DNA of 64,000 nt from Micrasema longulum (taxonomy: Eukaryota > Arthropoda > Insecta > Trichoptera > Brachycentridae), in the NCBI GenBank assembly GCA_022494885.1, contig JAGVSM010000932.1, forward strand, positions 1 through 64,000. Direction: 5' to 3'. The notes beneath the pieces are model-generated. The model had not been told where the DNA came from and did not search any database. It saw only the letters and a program-made list of their open reading frames with translations. Both the position numbers and the translations under genes were made by a program. Positions 24,501 to 34,565 of this stretch are shown here, piece by piece (position 1 is the stretch's first letter; each line of letters starts with the position of its first letter).

Positions 24501-27500
24501 GATAGCGGCGTTTCTGAGACATGGCCGACAGATCATCCAACGTCTCGATTATTATCAGAGCCCGAAGTATCCAGTGGGCCATGTGTGAAAATGGGGATTT
24601 TGACATTTCGCACAAACACATTCCTAAATATTATGATTCTTGTGTGTTCTCTTCTACTGCGGCCACATAACTTAATATTGGTCCCGAGTATTATCTGGAC
24701 TAGTAAAATAGTTAACAATATATTGGATTATAAACTCGAAACCAGAATATATCAAATGAATACAGCCAAAGATAGTTCTGAGAGTAAAAATATATTTTGC
24801 AAAACCATTTTTCACATCTGGATAGGAGCAGTTTTCTATTTTTATCAAGTAAGCATTCCTTTTTTTAACTATATGTTTTATAAGCCACATTTTTCATATT
24901 GATTTTTAATCCAATCGAAATGACATAGTAAATTAAAAATATTGTAGTACGAATATAAAAATAATTTACTTTCTAATTTAAATTATTATTATGTAGGTAT
25001 ACTGCCGTCATAAGCAAAAGGGTTGTTACCGTAAACCCCCCTAAAACGTTGAGATAGGCACCACGTTATCGGGGGGAACGTTATAGGGGGAACTTGACTC
25101 GCGCGGGATGACGTAATCTCCCGGAACTTGCATGCAGGGTAGTTCAACGTGACAGTTCAACGTGACAGTTTAACATTTGTTTTGTAAATAAGTATTGTCT
25201 ACATCGAGAGATAATGCGTATGACATCTACCGCACAAACGTTAGACCGGGCCAGGATGCCTCGTAATGTTATATGTAAAGTAAAAAGTACGTATTTACCT
25301 TACGCACTCGAAAGTGAGTAAGGTTGACGACACCCCAAAACTGCCATAGTGCAGCATTAAGATTATAATTTTTTCTTTGCAAAAAATATGCATTATTTTA
25401 TATCACAGTTTTCGACCACTTCGAGAAGTTGATACCTAGTTGGTGCTAGTTAGCACTAGTAATAATAATAGCTCGCTCGTCAAATAAAGTGATGGGGACG
25501 AAATATTTGTTTAACAATGGCACACACTGTTAATAAATCATAGAACACATTTTTACATGTTAAGTTTTAATAAAAGAAAAAATTGTGCATCGATTTACTT
25601 GATCATAATTTCTTCCAAGTAGAACACATTTACTTACTGTATCATGTGAATATCCCTGGGACAGAGCAGCAATGTACAGATGAATCATCAATGTTAGTTC
25701 TGTTGAACGTGTCTATCAAGGTCAAGGGACACGGACCTTTTACGTTATAAGGGGGACCACCGTTATAGGAAAATACTGCCGCAAACGATATAGGAAAAAA
25801 CCTTATACGAGTGTACGTCATAGGGGGATTTACTGTATTTGCGAAAGTCATGTTTTGAGACATGACACTTTTTAGTATTTATCAACTTATCTAAATTTGT
25901 CAATCAAAAAACATATGTCAACTGTTTCTAAAGCATAAAATTTGTGCGTCATATCTACACTGAATTTTTGCTTATAAATCTCTAGATATTGTGTTATTGT
26001 GTAAAAAACTAAAAAAATACATTATAGCGGTTTTCATTCGCAAATATTTTTTTAATGCTTATTTCCATATATCGAAGTATAAGGAATATCAAAATCATTA
26101 TCATCATTCCCTTTCCGCACCTAATGGTGCATAGGGCACTGCATTGGTACACCGATCGCAGCGTATCTTGATTGTAAGATGATTTTTCATTTCATTTTTT
26201 TGCACCACAACAGGCCAGGAGGCCCAATTACAGTGGTGAATTACATTACAGAACAACCAGGCTTGAGTTAATTTTTGTGTTCTCACCGGGAATCGAACCC
26301 GGAACCTTCCGTGCGTGAGTCAAGCGTCTTGACCACTACACCACGGAGGCCGCCAGTCTTACGCTTCAGGTACCAGTTCAGGTACTAAGGAAATATAGTT
26401 TTCACTTATTTATTTATATTTTTTTATTAACCACTTTAATTTTTGAGTTATATTTAGAATGTGTCTTCTGTTTCTTTCTTGCAATATTTTATAATAAAAA
26501 TAGCAACGCAAGTAATTCGGAGTTAGTACAAATCCTGGTTATGAAGAAGTAACCTCGAAACCGGTTGACGTGTAACTCAAAAGTGGTTTATACAAATGCA
26601 TAAGTGTAAAAATAAAGTGCGTCAAAGTGAAAAATATTTTTGATATTAAAAAATATATACAGTGGTGCCTCACACAACGAACTTAATTCGTTCCAGGAGC
26701 AAGTTCGTTATGCGAAAAGTTCGTTATGTGAAACGCGTTTTCCCATAACAATACATGTTAAAAAAAATAATTCGTTCTGTAGCATAAAATATGGTAAGAT
26801 GACATAAAAAAAAGATAAATTTTTTGTTATTATTTTTATTTAGATACATCTAAAAACATAATGAAAAAAACACACATTTTTTAATTTTAAGAAATAATCG
26901 AATCTTGCACATCTTCATCCATTTTCCGCTTTTTGGCCGATGGTGCAGTGAAAAACCTGTCCAAAGTCGTTTGTTTCTCTCTTTTCTTCAACATCTGCCG
27001 GAAATAACGGACAAGAGTATCGGAGTACAGGTCGTTGATCCTGTTTGCTTCAGCGGAATCCGGATAGTGGGCATTGGTAAACTCCTGAACTGCTTTCCAT
27101 TTGACCAGGATGTTCTTGATGTCAGCAGTTGGAATTGGTTGATTGTTTGATTGTTGCTCCTCGTTATCAGATGACGCTTCCCTTTGAGCATTGTCCTGTT
27201 GTTGGGCCAGAAGTGTTTGGAGCTCTTCAGTTGTCAGCTCTTCTTTGTGTTCCTCAATAAGCTCCTCTACATCCTCTTCAACGATTGCTGCGACACGTGC
27301 GTAAGTTAAGCGTACTGCTCAGTGACTAACGACTGCCTGCGCGGAAGGATGCAATAAATCGGCAGTGATCGTGTGAAGTGGGCGACTTCGTTGTGTGAAG
27401 CGAAGTTCGTTGTGTGAAGCGAAGTTCGTTGTATGAATCGTGAAATGAACGAAAAGGAAGTTCGTTGTGTGCAGCGTTCGCTGTGCGAGGCGTTCGTTAT

Positions 27501-30500
27501 GCGAGGCACCACTGTATATACTTATATAAGTAGGTTTGTTTAAATGATAATTGTACAGTAAATTATTAATGTTTTAAATTTGTTTTAGTTTTATTTTATA
27601 TGTTGAATCAGAAATATGTCATACAAAAACTATATTATTATTTATATTTAAAAGGATTGAGTAAATTTAATACACATCATATTAATAATTAATAAATATT
27701 TTAATGTGTACATAGATTTGTAATAATAAATAAAAACAATACGACATTATATTTATTATGTAGGACATTTGAAAATATTCAATACAATATAATCACTTCA
27801 TATCATACAAAATTTAAATCAATACATTTCTTTATCTCTGTTGAAATATCTTATCAATCTTGATAAACTCTAGTTGCACGAATACAGTGCTTGCGTATAA
27901 AGATTTGGAAATACAATAAAAAATTACTGACATTGCATTTTTTCTGACAGTGTTTAAGTAAACATTTTGGGTATACTTATTAAAACCTATGGAGGTTAAA
28001 CCTGAGGATGTTAAAGAGCTCGCCCCCTACCTAATAGCCCGATACTTACGGATCTGGGCTCAGAGGGGGAGATTTAGCAAAATGTAAACTCTCGCCTTCC
28101 ACACAGTAGCCCAGCTCTGTATAGACCTGGGCTTGGGGGCAAGAACTATTCACGAGGACCCGTCACAATAGATCTTCACAGGTCGCATTGACGTCAGGAG
28201 CTTGCAGAGCACTGCCTCCACCTCTAAGAATAAGAATAATACTCAATATCAATAATGTTTTGCACGAATGACAGGATGAAACTTTATTCCACTCATTTTG
28301 ATAGGCCATTAACCAGTTTCGTCATTCTCACGACATTGTCAGACTGGTTGGGTTTTTTAAAGAAGTTTAAACTATTATAATAATAATACAAATAGTTTAA
28401 ACTTCTTTAGCAGGCGATAAATCTGATGTTAGCAATTATAGGCCTATTTCAACATTATCTTGTTTACCTAAAATGTTTGAAGCTATTATTTCCAGCAAAA
28501 TCACGCCCATGTTTAAGAATATACTGATCGATGAACAGCATGGCTTTAGATCTACCAGATCAACCACCCCTAACCTGGTAGATTATACCCAAGTTATTGT
28601 TAAAGCACTTGAGGATGGTCAGCAGATTGACATTCTCTATACTGATTTTTCAAAGGCATTTGATAAAGTAGATCATAAATATATAAATTACATGCCTTGG
28701 GAATAAGAGATCCATTACTCTCATTTATTAAATCGTATCTTACTGGTAGGAAACAAAATGTTCGGATAAATAACTATTTATCAACCAATGTTGATGTTAC
28801 ATCGGGTGAACCTCAGGGTGCTCATTTAGCATCCCTGCTTTTCAATTTGTTTATTAATGATGTTGCTAAATCATTCTTTAACTCTCGCTTTTGGCTCTTC
28901 GCGGATGACAACAAAATTCTCAAAATAATTCAAACTTTACAAGACGGTTTTCATCTTCAATCAGACATTAACTCTTTTAACCAATGGTGTAAAGTCAATA
29001 AATTAGAACTTAATATTAAAAAATGCAAAATAATGTCATTTCATAGAACAAAACAACCGATTTCCTTCGAGTACCATTAGGTACTCGAAGGAAATCGGTG
29101 TAGCTCTAAAATTGATGTAGTTAAGTCCATCAGAGATTTAGGAGTTGTTTTGGACTATAAACTAACATACAACGAGCATAGATAATACAGTAAATAAATC
29201 ACTGAAATTACTTGGCTTCATTAACAGAATATCCTCTGATTTTACTAATGTCCGTACAATCAAAACTCTTTATTGCTCAACTGTTCGCCCTCTTCTTGAA
29301 TATGCCTCCGTGGTCTGGTCTCCATTCTATGTCAATCGCATAAATAACATTAAATCAGTCCAACATCACTTGCTTCGAAAAGTAGCATGGATGCTTGGAC
29401 TAGAGAGAGGTAATTATTCTTATACTGATAGAGTCAATGTTAAATATTTAACAAAAACGTATAACTAATATTGATTCCATATATATGTTTGGCATACTAA
29501 ATGGTATAATCGATGTTCCATCATTAATGGGACAAGTAAAATTCAATATTCCAACTCGTAGGTTGAGAAACAATGAAGTACTGTTCATCGATCAGCATAG
29601 AACAAACTATGGCCTTAATTCTCCAATGACCCGACCCGTCTTTTTCGTCATGTTAACTCAAGACAAGATCTGGACTTTTTTGGTTTAAGTTTACAACGAT
29701 TTAAACAAGCACTAAATAAATAGTCTAGATCTTGTCTCGATGTCCCTTTTGTTTGTCAATGCTTCTTTTCTTCTTTTTTTAATTTTTTAAAACTATTCTT
29801 TTATTGTAATATTTAAACCCTATAAATTATATAAATGGACAATGTCCGTTAATAAATAAATAAAAATAATTTATAATAGGCTATGAAATTTAAGTGTAAA
29901 GTATAAACCTGTCATTAAAAACGTTATTTTATAAATTGCAATGAACTTTCATCAATAAATTTCACTAATTCGAATATTTTGTGGATAAAGATGTAATTTA
30001 TAATTTCAGGGAAATTCCAATAGTTTAGCTTCCATAGACCTGGGATCAGGTTACATTGGCTTGGAGTCATACATACCTGTTATAGTTGCTCTTCAGATGG
30101 GAATTCACACATACACTGGACCACTTCTTGCTGGACTATTGCTATTCGTAGATTGTGTCAGAAGTAACAAACAGTTTGATGTGTAAGCACTTTAAAAATC
30201 AATAAAATCTTGAATTTACCAAGAATATCTCGAAACGTTTAGTCTACTTGAACCTTGCATATTATGTACAATGTGTGTTCAGAAAATAACATAATTTTTT
30301 TAATTTTGCTGGTTTGAAGTGTCCGACTGTCATTTTTTTTATTGTGTTGGTATACATGCCCCTGAAGTATGCTAAAATTTTCAGCCGTATTCATTGTCTG
30401 TGGCAGCCGCTAAAGTTAGACGTGTTTTTTTGAGCTCGGCGATTTTCGTTTGTTAAAAGAAATGGATCAAAGAATTTGTATTAAATTTTGTGTAAAAAAT

Positions 30501-31447
30501 TAAATAAACTGTAACAAAGTGTGCGAAATGTTAACAAAGGCCTATGGTGAGTCTGTTATGAGTAAAACAAGAGTTTACGAGTGGTATAAGCGTTTCCGAG
30601 ATGGCCGTAAAGACGTTGAAGTTGACAAACGGCCCGGACGCCCCAGCACATCAACAACCGATGAAAACGTGGAAAAAGTTAATGAAATCGCTGAATCACA
30701 ATCAGAGAAGTCGCTGATGATGTCGGCATATCGATTGGCTCATGTCATGATTATTTTTTTAATGGTTTGGGTATGAAACGTGTGGCAGCAAAATTTGTTA
30801 TGAAGTTTTTGAATTTTTAACAAAAACAGCGGCGAATGGAAATTGCTCAGGTGTCGCTGAATGTAAAAAAATTGACAATCGGACTCTCCAAACCCGCGTT
30901 ATTTAAAAATTCCCGTTATTTTCTGAACACCCTCGTATATTTATATACAAACTTAAAATGGCCGCCCCACATAATTGAAAGAACACCAGTATAAGAACCA
31001 AATTTTTTAAATAAAAAGAATGACAACTTTATAGCAGTATGATAAAATTAGAAATATATGATTTAAACCTTATTTTTAGTCCCTTTACAGCGTTTATAAT
31101 TCTTTTAAAAACATAAGAATGAATGTAAAATGTGATATAATATTTGTTTATTTTTCAGATTTATGACTCGTTTAAGAGAGTGTTTATCTACAATAGCCGT
31201 TGTGAGGATATATCCAATAGTAGTATATACAATAATAGCAGCCCTCCTGAGGTACCATCTCTTTGTATGGTCAGTGTTCTCTCCCAAGCTATTGTATGAC
31301 TTGGCATTGATGTACTTCTGCTTAAGTTCTGTTCTCACTATGGTGATAATCTGCAAGTCTGTCACATTCCAAGTACAATTTTACAATAAGTCATATCCTA
31401 ACGTCAATAAAACAGACGATCAAAGCTATCAACCAAAGGACCTTTAA
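12571..31447 (+). CDS. PIGG: GPI ethanolamine phosphate transferase 2 (PIGG)
   Basis: An ER-membrane enzyme that adds ethanolamine phosphate to the second mannose of GPI anchors (family knowledge). The 12 coding exons are 12571-12728, 14154-14340, 17800-18009, 20783-20983, 22181-22308, 22685-22784, 22891-23017, 23103-23290, 23378-24083, 24157-24848, 30010-30182 and 31159-31447. All have GT/AG and consistent phases, giving 1052 aa (human about 983). A signal-anchor helix lies at 12-31. The alkaline-phosphatase-like lumenal domain shows the expected metal and nucleophile sites: VIDALRYDF (D73), PPTVTMPRIK (T110), FGDDTWLRLFP (D158/D159), LHYLGLDHIGH (D218, H219, H222) and CGDHGM (D263, H264). 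From about residue 420 on it is a multi-helix membrane domain. GTTSFFVSDYTEVDLNVTRHL is the most PIGG-like stretch. Introns range from 73 bp to 5.2 kb and are full of transposon relics; no coding exon is interrupted. The start is the only Met before the signal anchor. Confidence 0.95.
12729..14153 (+). other. PIGG intron 1
   Basis: Contains a plus-oriented SINE B copy at 13244-13405. Near 13845-14040 is a possible decayed MITE with ends GGACCAGTTGCACCAAAAG and a loosely inverted AACTTTTTGCAGTGCAAAC. Otherwise AT-rich. Confidence 0.5.
13244..13405 (+). repeat. tRNA-derived SINE B, diverged copy
   Basis: It has a tRNA-like B box (GGGTTTGATTCC) preceded by a weak A-box region. The body GCCTGGGTGTTCTG...GTAATTTACGTCTGTAATTAG aligns with the reverse complement of the SINE B copies at 21921-22048 and 26179-26354. 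Pol III-type retroposon; not a functional tRNA because the acceptor and D stems do not pair. Confidence 0.65.
14341..17799 (+). other. PIGG intron 2
   Basis: 3.5 kb of AT-rich sequence. It holds a small inverted-repeat element at 14495-14608 (GTATTCAGAGACAAA ... TTTGTCTTTGAATAC) and a decayed piece of MITE family R at about 15125-15180. No missing PIGG exon is seen: exons 2 and 3 join directly in conserved sequence (RIK|AMTTG). Confidence 0.5.
14495..14608. mobile_element. Small MITE-like inverted-repeat element
   Basis: The ends CGTATTCAGAGACAAATCTA and the complement of AAAGTTTGTCTTTGAATACG pair over about 15 nt with one mismatch. The interior of about 75 nt has no ORF. Confidence 0.45.
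18190..18698 (-). mobile_element. RTE-like non-LTR retrotransposon, RT C-terminal fragment
   Basis: The minus-strand frame 18698-18303 (131 aa) reads SWMYGSEIWTWKNRDESRLNAVEM, then LRRMCGKTMYDR, then a HRFGHVEQM segment. This is the post-polymerase region (YGSE.W...R.L.ai.M..LRR..G.t..DR..N) of RTE/craniofacial-development-protein-2-like LINEs. The polymerase core with its YADD is absent. Its 3' flank (18190-18300: CTTCCTCTACATTTGTAC...CTTCTCACACATG) is echoed at 48395-48460. It lies antisense in PIGG intron 3. Confidence 0.7.
18730..19000. mobile_element. Palindromic MITE family R, full copy
   Basis: The left arm (CGGAGAACATTTTAGGGAAG, TGGAAGTCTAGGCATTTACA, TTGGTTGGTTTTAAAGACCA) pairs with the right arm (the reverse complement, 18895-19000) over about 110 nt. 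The centre of about 60 nt contains ATTCTGCCTATGTTTGAACA. This is the most complete of at least five copies in the window. No ORF. Confidence 0.75.
19393..20487. mobile_element. hAT-like transposon relic
   Basis: The ends are TAGGCTTACCATA on the left and its complement TATGGTAAGCCTA on the right. Subterminal CGTCCCGG / CCGGGAC motifs are typical of animal hAT families. The flanks CTTAAGAT and CTTAAAAC agree at 6 of 8 positions, consistent with the 8-bp target duplication of hATs. No intact transposase frame remains, and a SINE A copy is nested inside (19975-20234). Confidence 0.7.
19975..20234 (-). repeat. tRNA-derived SINE A, full copy
   Basis: On the minus strand it starts with a tRNA-like head (GGCCTCGTGGTGCAGTGGTC as A box; GGGTTTGATTCCC as B box). 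A body containing ACTGGTACCTGAAGCGTAAG follows, then a 3' end GTGCCTATGCACTATTAGGC...GGGAATGAT. Related copies are at 26095-26400, 55420-55600 and 56080-56260. It is not a tRNA gene: the stems do not close. Confidence 0.8.
20984..22180 (+). other. PIGG intron 4
   Basis: Includes a repeat shared with 6285-6375 at 21445-21535. At about 21640-21885 is a retroposon-like block ending in a tRNA-like B box (GGTTCTGGGTTCGATTCCCA) and an (ATAAAT)n tail, followed by SINE B on the minus strand (21921-22048). Confidence 0.5.
21921..22048 (-). repeat. tRNA-derived SINE B copy
   Basis: CACCACAACAGGCCAGGAGG, CACCCAGGCTTGAG and the reversed B box GGAAATCGAACCCGGAACC match the nested copy at 26179-26354 nearly base for base. 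The tRNA head is truncated at its far end. Confidence 0.75.
25029..25835. mobile_element. pogo-like MITE with TA duplication
   Basis: The left end CCGTAAACCCCCCTAAAACG and the right end (minus strand) CAGTAAATCCCCCTATGACG are flanked by TA. Subterminal repeats of the GTTATAGGGGG type occur near both ends (25085-25100, 25740-25800). No transposase motif is visible in the 800 bp. Confidence 0.65.
26095..26400 (-). repeat. SINE A interrupted by SINE B
   Basis: The SINE A 3' portion (26095-26178: CATTCCCTTTCCGCACCTAA, GTACACCGATCGCAGCGTAT) is cut within its GTAAG-TGATT-TCTTACGCTTC segment. It resumes at 26355 (GTCTTACGCTTCAGGTACCA). Between them, 26179-26354 is a full SINE B with the best-preserved tRNA head in the window (reverse of GGCCTCCGTGGTGTAGTGGT and GGTTCCGGGTTCGATTCCCG). 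SINE B is therefore younger than this SINE A copy. Confidence 0.75.
26660..27514 (-). mobile_element. Tigger-family DNA transposon relic
   Basis: Terminal inverted repeats CAGTGGTGCCTCACACAACG and (minus strand) CAGTGGTGCCTCGCATAACG are flanked by TA on both sides. The minus strand from about 27305 to 26895 encodes the acidic C-terminal region of a Tigger transposase: EEDVEELIEEHKEELTTEEL, then DIKNILVKWKAVQEF, then FRQMLKKREKQTTLDRFF and a K/R-rich end. The DDE catalytic core is missing, so the copy is internally deleted and non-autonomous. Confidence 0.85.
28409..29870 (+). mobile_element. Non-LTR retrotransposon relic (jockey/CR1-like RT)
   Basis: The RT core is readable in plus-strand frames 28473-28706 and 28697-29080. 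It shows NYRPISTLSCLPKMFEAIIS upstream, DEQHGFRSTRST, YTDFSKAFDKVDH, then frame-shifted GEPQGAHLASLLFNLFINDV and the catalytic FADD box (WLFADDNKILKI). Downstream pieces (LLGFINRISSDFTNVRTIKT, YASVVWSPFYVNRINNIKSVQ) continue the C-terminus. Frameshifts, stops and a 20-bp hairpin at 29056-29099 disable it. The 3' end is AATAAATAAATAAAA. Confidence 0.8.
30270..30940 (+). mobile_element. Internally deleted mariner element
   Basis: The left end GTGTTCAGAAAATAACATAA and right end TTATTTTCTGAACACCC are imperfect inverted repeats of mariner type. The plus strand encodes the transposase N-terminus (KVCEMLTKAYGESVMSKTRV, YEWYKRFRDGRKDVE, KRPGRPSTSTTDENVEKV), a HTH and linker region. It then jumps to GMKRVAAKFV and RRMEIAQVSLN. 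The DD34D catalytic region is missing. It sits in PIGG intron 11. Confidence 0.85.
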
Positions 31448-31486
31448 CTCATTGTGATTTTAAAATTATCGGTATTTATATTTCTG

Positions 31487-31492
31487 AATAAA
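31487..31492 (+). terminator. PIGG polyadenylation signal
   Basis: AATAAA 40 nt after the PIGG stop codon; a further AATAAA-like site occurs near 31600. Confidence 0.6.
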
Positions 31493-33368
31493 ATATTAGC
31501 AGTTTCTAAAGATAACTCGATGACTATGTATGAAATTTTGCAGTATTATGTAATAAATACTGCATTATTTTTGTTTGTTACTTCGCTTTTCTGACTGTTT
31601 CAATAAAAAAAAACTGTATAAAACGTTTTACGTATACAAAATTGATTTAAGAGTGCTCTTTAGTAGAATAACCTGTTCTGAGAAGGACTGTACAGTAATA
31701 GCTGAGATGCTCTGATATACTTAGTACCTACAAATTCTTGGGATAATTATTTATGTTTAAAAAAGCTCTCTTAAGTGATTTCACAGATTTAAAGATTATG
31801 ATTTATTTCCACCGATGTTATGTTGTGAATATTGTTTTAATCCTCACAAAGTCTTAAAATGATATATGATTTAATAATAGTAGAGTGAAAATCTTGAATT
31901 ATAAATAAAATATTTGGATCCCAAGACTTTATAATATTCTATGTCAACAGATTCACACATTATTCTTATTGTACTTGTGTAGTATTTTGGTATATAATCT
32001 ATTGAATTATTTTGCTACTTTTATATGTGAAAATAAAGACTAAAAAAGTTAGTCAGTGTAAATTGCTAGTTAAATCATATTTGTAATGAGGTCACGTTGA
32101 ATGTGTCTTCCGATAAAATGTACATTTTCCTAATAAGTAATGAAATAATCAAGGAATTTGAAATATCCTTTTACTACAGGGTCCATTATAAAGGTAATAC
32201 GCATTTTCTGGGAAAAATGGATTTATTTATCGGACCTGTACAAATGCTTAAACTTCTTTAAAAATTTCAATTAAAAATAATGATTATTTTGATAGCAATA
32301 GTGCATATTTAAACAGCGTATCTGGGACTACTGGAGATTTTTATTTCAACTTTAAAAGCATTTTTATGACAAAAGTGGACTTCAGTGTTTTATTTGCATA
32401 TAAAATATCTCATTGCGATAATTTCTGCATTCTCAACTTCAAAACGGCAATAAGTGGACTCCTTTATTTTGTCGTCTAAGGTACAGATATTATAAAAACT
32501 CCTGTGCCATCATTTCTCAATAACCTATAAAAATATGCTCGTAATTGGTATACATTACGTGTTATTTCTTGTTAGATATTTTATCTAGTAGATATTTTAT
32601 CCAGTAAGAAATAACATGAGCTAATTTAACCTTATAAGCACTGCTTGAGGTGATTTCTTACAAATACGGCACTACATAAATAATATCTTAAATGTTAAAA
32701 AATTTAAAACGTACTATACAGCTTAAGTTTTTCTTTCTAATTGACAGCTAAGCCCTGTGTTAAAATGAATAAAAAGTAGAAAATGTCTCTAACAAATAGA
32801 ATTTCATCAGGAAAGTTTGTACGCCGATGTTCATAAATCAAATTGACTGCAAAAAATATCAGTGCATTTTCTGTTTTCTTAGTTATAAGAGTTACCAATT
32901 TTTTTCTGTAAACTTGCTGTATTTAAATAGACCGATGTCCCAACAAAGACGATGATATATTAGGGAAGGAGTATTCTAACTGGGTTAAAAATTCAGTGCA
33001 TTCATAGATTTGGGACAAATATTTCAACAGAGATGATTAACATCCGAGAACTAAATATTAATAATATGAAATGAAGGCATTTACAACTTAGCTTTATATC
33101 CTCTCTATGAATAAAATATACTAATGTAAAACTCGGAACATCCATCTTCCCTTAAAATTAATTCATAGAGTCTCTCTGGTTATAAATACATATGTATGTT
33201 AAATGCAATCAATTAAAAAAAAAAATAAGCATCCCCTTTTGACAGTCAAAATGCTTTTGAAGTAGTCCGTTAAAACAGGTGATTTTATAAATCACATTTT
33301 CTGTACCTTGCTTGTCATATTTTAAAACTTACTTATGTATAGATAATCTTTCAGCCTTCATACAATAT
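31493..33368. other. Convergent intergenic region, proximal part
   Basis: AT-rich between the 3' ends of PIGG (+) and the FKBP8-like gene (-). It contains a small hairpin at 32560-32616 (TGTTATTTCTT / AAGAAATAACA) enclosing a short duplication of TAGATATTTTATC. No coding potential is recognised. Confidence 0.5.
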
Positions 33369-33637
33369 ATGAGGGCATTGGAAGCAAAGATAGCAAACTC
33401 CCGTTTTGGTGTTTTCGAGAAAAATAACAAAAACTGCTACACTAATGCCAAAGAGAGTCTTCGTGTTAGAAATGTTTCTACTTCACTATTTTCAAGCCAT
33501 CAGAAGTATGATTTTAAACTACATTTGCAACTCAACTCATGATTTTTATAAAAATAAAGCTGATAAACTACAGGATGACATAAAACCAAAAAAATAAAAT
33601 TTTTGGGGGTTGCTTTCTTTGCTTCCAATGCCCTCAT
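33369..33637. mobile_element. MITE with about 34-bp terminal inverted repeats
   Basis: ATGAGGGCATTGGAAGCAAA (33369) is mirrored by TTTGCTTCCAATGCCCTCAT (ends 33637). Pairing extends inward through GATAGCAA-CTCCC / GGGGG-TTGCTTTC. The 200-bp interior is AT-rich without catalytic motifs. Class II non-autonomous element by structure; superfamily not assigned. Confidence 0.8.
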
Positions 33638-34281
33638 ACATATTAAATAAACTACTACCCTTTAAAACGGTGATGCATAAATGCCTGAAAAACAAAAGGT
33701 GTTTTTAAACGCCTACTTATTCAGATTACAAATTACAGGAAGAAAATACAAGGAGATTAATTTATGCAATTGTTTTATTGTTATAAACCTTCACATAAAA
33801 ATACCTTCAAAAATATAAAAATAAGTGATAAAATTAATTCGATATAATTTTATTGAGTAAATAGAAACTTTTGGGAATGATTTTTTGAACAGTTTTATAA
33901 AATAAATACTAAAAATGATAATCCTAAGCGACAGCAGTTGATAACATGCATATTTCACAATGTTTTTATGTGAATGTGAAAAGTAATATAAAATTTAAAA
34001 AATATTTTTTGTGAAGACACTATTTGTGGAATATATGGAAATATTTTAGTAAACTCAGAAATAATTTAAGTACGTTTCACCACACAATGCGTGTGCGTAA
34101 TATCAACAATGTATTATTGTACAGCCAGAGATGTCATCAAATATTAACTATCACAGTTGTATCTTTCCAATGATTTTAATTTTATAGTTTATTTAAACAG
34201 TGGCATTGAATTGCAAAAAAAATAATTGATCTCTATGAAACATCTACCAGACAATATTATAAATACTTGATAGGGAATCAT

Positions 34282-34565
34282 AATGAGGAACTTCAGCCTT
34301 ACGGGAAATGGGATACAAAAAATGTTTTCTTACGTGCGGTAAAAATTAGAGCATAAAATTATACGGCAAAGTTCTCAAATGTACGAAAAAAATATAAGGT
34401 GAGACGAGAACTTGAGACGTCACACGCAGATTAATTTCAGATAAACAAAACTTGAATAAATCATAATACGCGCTAATAATACGATACATAAAAATAAAGA
34501 AAAAAAAATTTGGCTTAGTTCAATAGTCTTTTAACAAATAAAAAAAACCACTGAACTTCCTCATT
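34282..34565. mobile_element. MITE family S, copy 2
   Basis: Same family as 2924-3351: ends AATGAGGAACTTCAG and complement of AATGAGGAAGTTCAG, flanked by TA on both sides (TAATGAGG...CCTCATTA). Shares TACAAAAAATGTTTTCTTAC and GACGTCACACGC with copy 1 but lacks the block around 3070-3190 of that copy. Confidence 0.75.

Larger units (their letters stand above)
24849..30009 (+). other. PIGG intron 10, transposon-rich
   Basis: 5.2 kb holding, in order, a pogo-like MITE (25029-25835), nested SINEs (26095-26400), a Tigger relic (26660-27514) and a GC-richer unclassified block at 28010-28230 (GATCTGGGCTCAGAGGGGGA). Next come a Penelope-like-looking fragment near 28270-28355 (low confidence) and a LINE (28409-29870). 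Joined across it, PIGG reads YFYQ|GNSNSLASIDLGSGYIGLE. Confidence 0.6.
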
